Positions 5,363 to 8,224 of a stretch of DNA of 8,224 bases are shown in pieces. Position 1 is the first letter of the stretch; each line of letters begins with the position of its first letter. A program made the position numbers and the translations under genes. The stretch comes from an uncultured Actinomycetes bacterium (GTDB lineage Bacteria; Actinomycetota; Thermoleophilia; Solirubrobacterales; Thermoleophilaceae). The stretch covers positions 1 to 8,224 of the forward strand of contig CAMLNW010000120.1 in the NCBI GenBank assembly GCA_946481495.1, written 5' to 3'. Below the pieces are notes generated by a model. The model saw only the letters and a list, made by a program, of their open reading frames with translations. It was not told where the DNA came from and did not search any database.

Positions 5363-5568
5363 GCCGGCTCCGCCTCTACCTCGGCGTCAGTCGGTAGCAG
5401 TTCACGGAACGCAGCCGCCTTACCAATTAGCTGCTGGCGCAGCGTGGCGGCCTCGTCTGCCTTATGTCGGAAAAACGTCTCCTGCTCGCGGGTGTTGCGG
5501 AACTCGTCTTCTACCTCGGCAAGCTTCGCGCGGATCGTGTCTTCGGTTGTCTGGTCTTCGTCACTCAC
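5359..5568 (-). CDS. First gene of the operon: small acidic coiled-coil protein
   Basis: 69 residues from GTG 5568. The whole protein is a charged, heptad-like helix (AKLAEVEDEFRNTREQETFF onwards) flanked by acidic ends, suggesting an oligomeric coiled coil. No catalytic motif is visible. It heads the seven-gene operon and is divergent from the prohead protease. The sequence TATCCT ends exactly 7 nt before GTG, so the transcript may start on the start codon itself (leaderless); the nearest purine run (AGGGA) is too close to be a normal ribosome binding site. Acidic coiled coils can act as scaffolds or inhibitors, but that is speculation here. Confidence 0.68.
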   Translation of the reverse strand: MSDEDQTTEDTIRAKLAEVEDEFRNTREQETFFRHKADEAATLRQQLIGKAAAFRELLPTDAEVEAEPA

Positions 5569-5581
5569 TCCCTAAAGGATA
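5569..5581 (-). promoter_or_regulatory. -10-like element of the seven-gene operon (leaderless type)
   Basis: The minus strand reads TATCCT (5581-5576), then 7 nt, then GTG 5568. This is the spacing of leaderless actinobacterial promoters with TAnnnT. The extended string TATCCTTTAGGGAG resembles TACCCTTTAGAGG at 6510-6522, upstream of the second XRE gene. No clear -35 is seen. Confidence 0.4.
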
Positions 5582-5651
5582 CGTGTCACCTTGCCAAGGC
5601 TCGCGGGGTGGTCCGCGCCGCCGTTGGCACACCTGTTGGGACGATGAAGGG

Positions 5652-6308
5652 GTGAACACTTCGACCACCGTTACCCCATTCATCGCAGAGGGCAAGTCTC
5701 TGCGAACTGAGGCCGCCGCTAACGGCGATCTCACCATTGAAGGATGGGCAGTCCGCTTCGACGGCACCGACCGCCAGGGCGAGAACTTCATTGAAGGCGC
5801 GTTCGCGGACGGGGTGAAGGCGTTTGTAGGTGGCAACCGGCCGCTGTGTTACCACCATAAGCACGACATGGCGATTGGTGAAGTGCTGTCGCTAACTGAG
5901 GTTCCAGGTCAAGGCGCATGGCTAAAGGCGCGAGTGGACTATCAGCCGGAGTCCTCGCCGCTTCACTGGATCTACAGCGCGATCAAGAAGGGTTCGATCA
6001 AGGGGCTGAGCGTAGGAGGGTTCTTCCGCCGCAAGCTAACTGCGGCAGGGCAGCGGATCGCCGCCGTCGATCTCACGGAAGTAAGCGTTACGCCGGTCCC
6101 GGTCCACGCCCGAACGGGCTTCGCCGTGGTCGAAGGTAAGGCGCTGAACGCGGGCGACGATGCCTATGCCGGGATCGCTGCACTAGCGCACTCCGCCGAC
6201 ATCGACCGCCGCATGGCTTGGTTGGACGTGCAACGCGACCTCGACAGTCTGCGCCTTGACGCTGCGCTACTCAGGGTCCGCACTCGCGCAGACGCGCTGA
6301 CTCTCTAA
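5652..6308 (+). CDS. HK97-family prohead protease
   Basis: 218 residues, close to the size of HK97 gp4. This family is a herpesvirus-assemblin-like serine protease that removes scaffold or delta domains inside the procapsid. Expected features are present: IEGWAVRFD (29-37), then LCYHHKHDMAIG (65-76) with catalytic His69 (or His68), Ser120 in IKGLSVGGF, and Glu143 in DLTEVSVTPVPVHARTGF. GTG 5652 is chosen because homology begins soon after; GAAGGG lies immediately before it, so spacing is poor. An in-frame GTG at 5583 would add 23 unconvincing residues. It is transcribed divergently from the seven-gene operon, and unusually no capsid, portal or terminase gene is next to it. All three catalytic candidates are intact. 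Confidence 0.9.
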   Translation: MNTSTTVTPFIAEGKSLRTEAAANGDLTIEGWAVRFDGTDRQGENFIEGAFADGVKAFVGGNRPLCYHHKHDMAIGEVLSLTEVPGQGAWLKARVDYQPESSPLHWIYSAIKKGSIKGLSVGGFFRRKLTAAGQRIAAVDLTEVSVTPVPVHARTGFAVVEGKALNAGDDAYAGIAALAHSADIDRRMAWLDVQRDLDSLRLDAALLRVRTRADALTL

Positions 6309-6423
6309 TCCGTACCACGCGCCGATTCCGCGCGATCTCAGCTACAGAGCGGGCCGGCGGAGTTACGTACCACCTTCGCGTATCGACGCGAGGATAACGG
6401 TCAACCCCGTTCGGGGCGCGGGT

Positions 6424-6435
6424 TCCTGGGGTTGC
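6424..6435 (+). repeat. Copy 2 of the TCCTGGGGTTGC repeat
   Basis: Exact match to 3225-3236 and 8116-8127. Here its GGGGTTG part can pair with CAACCCC at 6402-6408. Confidence 0.6.
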
Positions 6436-6509
6436 CACGCGCCGATAACTCACGATCCCGCGTGCCCTCACGACTGCCAGAGTCACCGGAAGTTGTCACC
6501 CTCCCTTGA

Positions 6510-6522
6510 TACCCTTTAGAGG
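6510..6522 (+). promoter_or_regulatory. -10-like element upstream of second XRE gene
   Basis: TACCCTTTAGAGG contains a TAnnnT -10 candidate (6510-6515) and matches TATCCTTTAGGGAG in front of the divergent operon. TTGTCA at 6493-6498 is too close to be its -35. A start near 6522 would leave a leader of about 28 nt before GTG 6550. Confidence 0.35.
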
Positions 6523-6549
6523 TAAGTCAAACCGAACAAGAAGGAAGCC

Positions 6550-6777
6550 GTGACGAACCTGAAGCGCCTACGAACCAAGCGCGGACTATCGCTCCGCGCG
6601 CTCGCTGATCGAGCAAACGTCTCGTATCAAACTGTCTGGAACTGGGAACGGGGACAGACCTACCCGACACACTGGAATTGGCCGGGCCTTGAAGCGGCCA
6701 CGGGCTACCCCGTAACGGTCTTGATGTCGGACGATCCGGCACTGATCCAGAACGAAGAAAGCGCCGCCGGGCGATGA
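6550..6777 (+). CDS. Small XRE-family HTH regulator
   Basis: 75 residues from GTG 6550, with AAGG about 5 nt upstream. Residues 1-40 form a clear Cro/CI HTH: LKRLRTKRGLSLRALADRAN, then VSYQTVWNWERGQTYP. Residues 41-62 (GLEAATGYPVTVLMSD) resemble the remaining helices of the fold. It stands between a structured spacer and the RepA-like ATPase and probably controls the replication genes. Its stop codon lies in the loop of a terminator-like hairpin, which could link its translation to downstream transcription. The C-terminal tail is short and disordered. Confidence 0.85.
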   Translation: MTNLKRLRTKRGLSLRALADRANVSYQTVWNWERGQTYPTHWNWPGLEAATGYPVTVLMSDDPALIQNEESAAGR

Positions 6778-6794
6778 AGCCCGACAGCGCTTTT
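6758..6794 (+). terminator. Intrinsic-terminator-like hairpin around the XRE stop codon
   Basis: Two stacked stems, AAAGCGC (6758-6764) with GCGCTTT (6787-6793) and CGGGC (6768-6772) with GCCCG (6779-6783), are separated by symmetric 3-nt internal loops and followed by TTTT. The 6-nt apical loop contains the XRE stop TGA (6775-6777). It lies inside what otherwise looks like one transcription unit with the ATPase. Confidence 0.7.
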
Positions 6795-6797
6795 CTA

Positions 6798-6839
6798 ATG
6801 CACGTCCAGAACCCAATGAACGTAACGAACCGTGACTAA
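6798..6839 (+). CDS. Possible 13-codon leader peptide before the ATPase
   Basis: ATG 6798 opens a 13-codon frame (MHVQNPMNVTNRD) whose TAA (6837-6839) overlaps the ATPase GTG at 6832. The ATPase has no evident ribosome binding site of its own, so translation by coupling from this or from the internal ATG 6816 is conceivable. It may be chance. Confidence 0.25.
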   Translation: MHVQNPMNVTNRD

Positions 6840-8097
6840 GGGTACCAACTCGACAGACGCCCTGCTCGACGTAGCCGTATCGCTGACACTCGACGGGGTA
6901 GACCCGTCAGACGGCCAGGCCGTCGCGGCGGCGATCCAGCGCGTGAGTGCCGATCTACCTACTGACGAACGCGAGACGTTCGGCGCGCGAGTGAGGGCCA
7001 AGGCTGCCCGTGACGCCGAGACCGCCGGCAAGACGCTGCGCGCTGTCACGGTAGAGCCGGAGGCGTTCGACTTCACCAAGCCGATTTCCGAACCGGACTG
7101 GCTGATCCGCAACCTGATCGAACGGGCGACCGTGAATGTCTGCTCGGGCGATACGGGAGCCGCGAAGTCAATCCACTGGCAGGACGCAAGCGCCCGCGTC
7201 CTCAAGGGTGAGGACTGGCTAGGTCGCGAGACGACGGCTAGCCGTGTCCTCTACGTAGACGAGGAAAACCCGGCTCGCGTCGTTCACTCCCGTCTAGCGG
7301 CCCTGGGGATCGACAACGCCGACCGTGACCGCTTCCGCTACTACCGACGCAAGGGAATCCGCGTAGGTGTCGATCGGTGGACGCAATGGCTCCATGAGGA
7401 ATGCGAGGATTTCCGGCCCGATCTCGTCGTCATTGATACGGCGATGGCTGCGCTCGCCGTGGACACAAACGACAATGACGCGGTCGTAGACCTCTACACG
7501 TCCACGCTGCGACCGCTGGCGGAGCGCTTCAACCTCGCCGTAGTGATCCTCCACCACGAACGCAAGCCCGGCGCTCAGGAAAAGCGGCACGCCGGCTACG
7601 CGATGATGGGCGCTCGACAGTGGGCGGGACAGGCTGACGTTCATATGACGCTGACGGCCGCCGGTCGCTACACGCCGACGCCTCGCGACGAGGGCGGCTA
7701 TGACACCGCTAAGGAGTTCCTGTTCTCGGTAGCCAAGGGCCGCGACGGTCACGACGAACGCGAGGAACGAACCATCGTGCGCGGCGTCAAGGATGATCGC
7801 GAGCGGCTGCTGTCGATGGTGGTCGAGTACGGCGGCAGGGTCGAAGGCGAGACGGCCGAGATCGAAGCTGCCGAGAAGGTGCTGAGGGTCTTCGCCGCCG
7901 CGCCTGACCAAGCGTGGACGCGGAAGGGAGCCGCCGGGGCGGCCGGGGAGAAGAACCCCAGCGATCCCAGCGGCACATTCACGCGAGCATGGCGGAGCCT
8001 GCTCGACGGCGGCGACCTTGAGGGAGCCGGGCACATGAAGCGGCTGACTGACCAGGGCCGCGAGCGTGTCGAAGCTCTCGGGTTGGAGATCGGATGA
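6832..8097 (+). CDS. RepA-like AAA ATPase (candidate replication helicase) with C-terminal winged helix
   Basis: 421 residues. The central RecA-like ATPase fold (about 85-300) matches the RepA/AAA_25 group of hexameric replicative helicases. Visible motifs are Walker A GDTGAAKS (106-113), the strand VLYVDEEN (139-146), Walker B PDLVVIDT (196-203) with D202, the sensor-type VVILHHERK (237-245), and GARQWAGQADV (260-270). In Walker A the usual Gly before Lys is Ala111. Residues 330-415 look like a winged helix (VLRVFAAAPDQAWTRKG... LTDQGRERVEAL), suggesting DNA binding. The N-terminal 80 residues are helical and of unknown role. Start GTG 6832 has a weak ribosome binding site. It probably drives or loads replication of the excised element; DNA-repair ATPase roles are less likely given the context. 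Confidence 0.85.
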   Translation: MTKGTNSTDALLDVAVSLTLDGVDPSDGQAVAAAIQRVSADLPTDERETFGARVRAKAARDAETAGKTLRAVTVEPEAFDFTKPISEPDWLIRNLIERATVNVCSGDTGAAKSIHWQDASARVLKGEDWLGRETTASRVLYVDEENPARVVHSRLAALGIDNADRDRFRYYRRKGIRVGVDRWTQWLHEECEDFRPDLVVIDTAMAALAVDTNDNDAVVDLYTSTLRPLAERFNLAVVILHHERKPGAQEKRHAGYAMMGARQWAGQADVHMTLTAAGRYTPTPRDEGGYDTAKEFLFSVAKGRDGHDEREERTIVRGVKDDRERLLSMVVEYGGRVEGETAEIEAAEKVLRVFAAAPDQAWTRKGAAGAAGEKNPSDPSGTFTRAWRSLLDGGDLEGAGHMKRLTDQGRERVEALGLEIG

Positions 8098-8224
8098 TGG
8101 CCCGAAACGCCGGAATCCTGGGGTTGCTGAGCCGAGAAATTGGGCCAAGCCTTCGCCGTTTCAGGTTGGCCCAATTCTGGCCCGGTATGGCCCAATTTCA
8201 CTTTGAGCTCGTCGGCCGCCTACA
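8094..8224 (+). CDS. Possible downstream ORF, runs off the window
   Basis: ATG 8094 overlaps the ATPase stop as ATGA, with a second ATG directly after it, and the frame stays open to the edge. It begins MMARNAGILGLLSREIGPSL. The open stretch contains the 12-mer repeat and three TGGCCCAATT motifs, so it may be non-coding repeat DNA that happens to be open. No family is recognised. Confidence 0.3.
   Translation, partial: MMARNAGILGLLSREIGPSLRRFRLAQFWPGMAQFHFELVGRL
8116..8127 (+). repeat. Copy 3 of the TCCTGGGGTTGC repeat
   Basis: Exact match to 3225-3236 and 6424-6435, starting 19 nt after the ATPase stop codon. Confidence 0.6.
8137..8198. repeat. TGGCCCAATT repeat cluster, iteron-like
   Basis: AAATTGGGCCA (8137-8147, inverted), TGGCCCAATT (8167-8176) and TGGCCCAATTT (8188-8198) are exact copies of one motif, and a half copy TGGCCC lies at 8178-8183. 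The two direct copies are 21 bp apart, two helical turns. The inverted first copy could pair with either of them. Clustering directly behind a RepA-like gene suggests a replication or partition site; a terminator or regulatory hairpin is also possible. Confidence 0.55.

Larger units (their letters stand above)
6309..6549. other. Structured, repeat-bearing spacer (possible origin or control region)
   Basis: No convincing gene in 241 bp. Direct repeats: CCACGCGCCGAT at 6315-6326 and 6435-6446, and CGTACCAC at 6311-6318 and 6366-6373. Hairpins: a 7-bp stem at 6374-6393 with loop TATCGA, and CCCCG-TT-CGGGG at 6405-6416. A competing inverted repeat pairs CAACCCC (6402-6408) with GGGGTTG (6428-6434). 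It also holds copy 2 of TCCTGGGGTTGC. It could contain terminators for the protease, an origin, or an RNA; nothing decides between them. Confidence 0.5.
618..8224. mobile_element. Integrated element, left part (integrase to replication genes)
   Basis: The segment starts where the host response regulator is interrupted and carries mobile-element genes throughout. In order: serine integrase, HTH and XRE regulators at a divergent switch, an overlapping operon of unknown small genes, an HK97-type prohead protease, another XRE gene and a RepA-like ATPase. No right attachment site, tail, capsid, terminase or conjugation gene is visible, and the right end is outside the window. It could be a phage satellite, a remnant or the left arm of a prophage, or an integrative plasmid-like element. 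I favour a satellite-like element because morphogenesis is represented by one gene only. Confidence 0.75.

Noticed and set aside
5133..5651. N-terminal extension of the prohead protease frame
   Set aside because: It overlaps three minus-strand operon genes that have good starts, is Arg/Ser-rich, and resembles nothing in the protease family.
6400..6440. tRNA-like arm (GGTTC near a CCCC/GGGG stem)
   Set aside because: There is no GTTCRA T-loop, and no acceptor or anticodon arms could be folded around it.
7294..8148. Long minus-strand open frame opposite the ATPase
   Set aside because: It is a shadow of a GC-rich gene: the plus strand carries clear Walker and sensor motifs, and the antisense product has none.
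1..8224. CRISPR array, rRNA, transposase or insertion-sequence ends
   Set aside because: No regularly spaced repeats with unique spacers, no rRNA-like sequence, and no DDE transposase were seen.

Overview
The window is GC-rich (roughly two thirds G+C) and uses GTG and TTG starts freely. Intergenic spaces are short, and -10 elements of the TAGAAT or TAnnnT type are visible. This fits a high-GC actinobacterium. The serine recombinase and small helix-turn-helix proteins have an actinobacterial look, perhaps Thermoleophilia or Solirubrobacterales, but that finer placement is an impression and not something I can demonstrate.

Positions 1 to about 620 are host chromosome: the 5' end of an unrecognised minus-strand gene and a plus-strand response-regulator gene. 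The response regulator is cut inside the conserved Lys-Pro codons at the end of its receiver domain. From about 618 to the right edge everything looks like one integrated mobile element, and its right end lies outside the window. The element begins with a large serine integrase pointing towards the left junction. A small HTH gene overlaps the integrase start. A divergent promoter region follows, with a perfect 16-bp palindrome between two TAGAAT -10 boxes, and then a plus-strand XRE regulator. This resembles a lysogeny-type switch: an integration operon facing a repressor.

Next is a minus-strand operon of seven small genes (5568 down to 3236), each overlapping the next by 4 to 11 nt. Most have no recognisable function. 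They include an XRE-like protein with a basic coiled coil, a diverged tandem paralogue pair, and a zinc-finger protein carrying two copies of a winged-helix-like unit. Divergent from the operon is an HK97-type prohead protease with H, S and E triad candidates. No capsid, portal or terminase gene is visible beside it. After a 241-bp structured and repeat-bearing spacer come a small XRE gene, a terminator-like hairpin wrapped around its stop codon, and a RepA-like AAA ATPase with a C-terminal winged-helix-like region. A possible coupled ORF and a cluster of TGGCCCAATT repeats follow at the right edge.

Together these suggest a phage-satellite-like or degenerate-prophage integrative element: integration module, genetic switch, accessory operon of unknown function, one morphogenesis enzyme, and a replication module. 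The most notable points are the orphan prohead protease opposite the unknown overlapping operon, a 12-mer (TCCTGGGGTTGC) repeated three times at gene ends or spacers, an integrase whose reading frame runs through the junction into host DNA, and the repeats after the ATPase.
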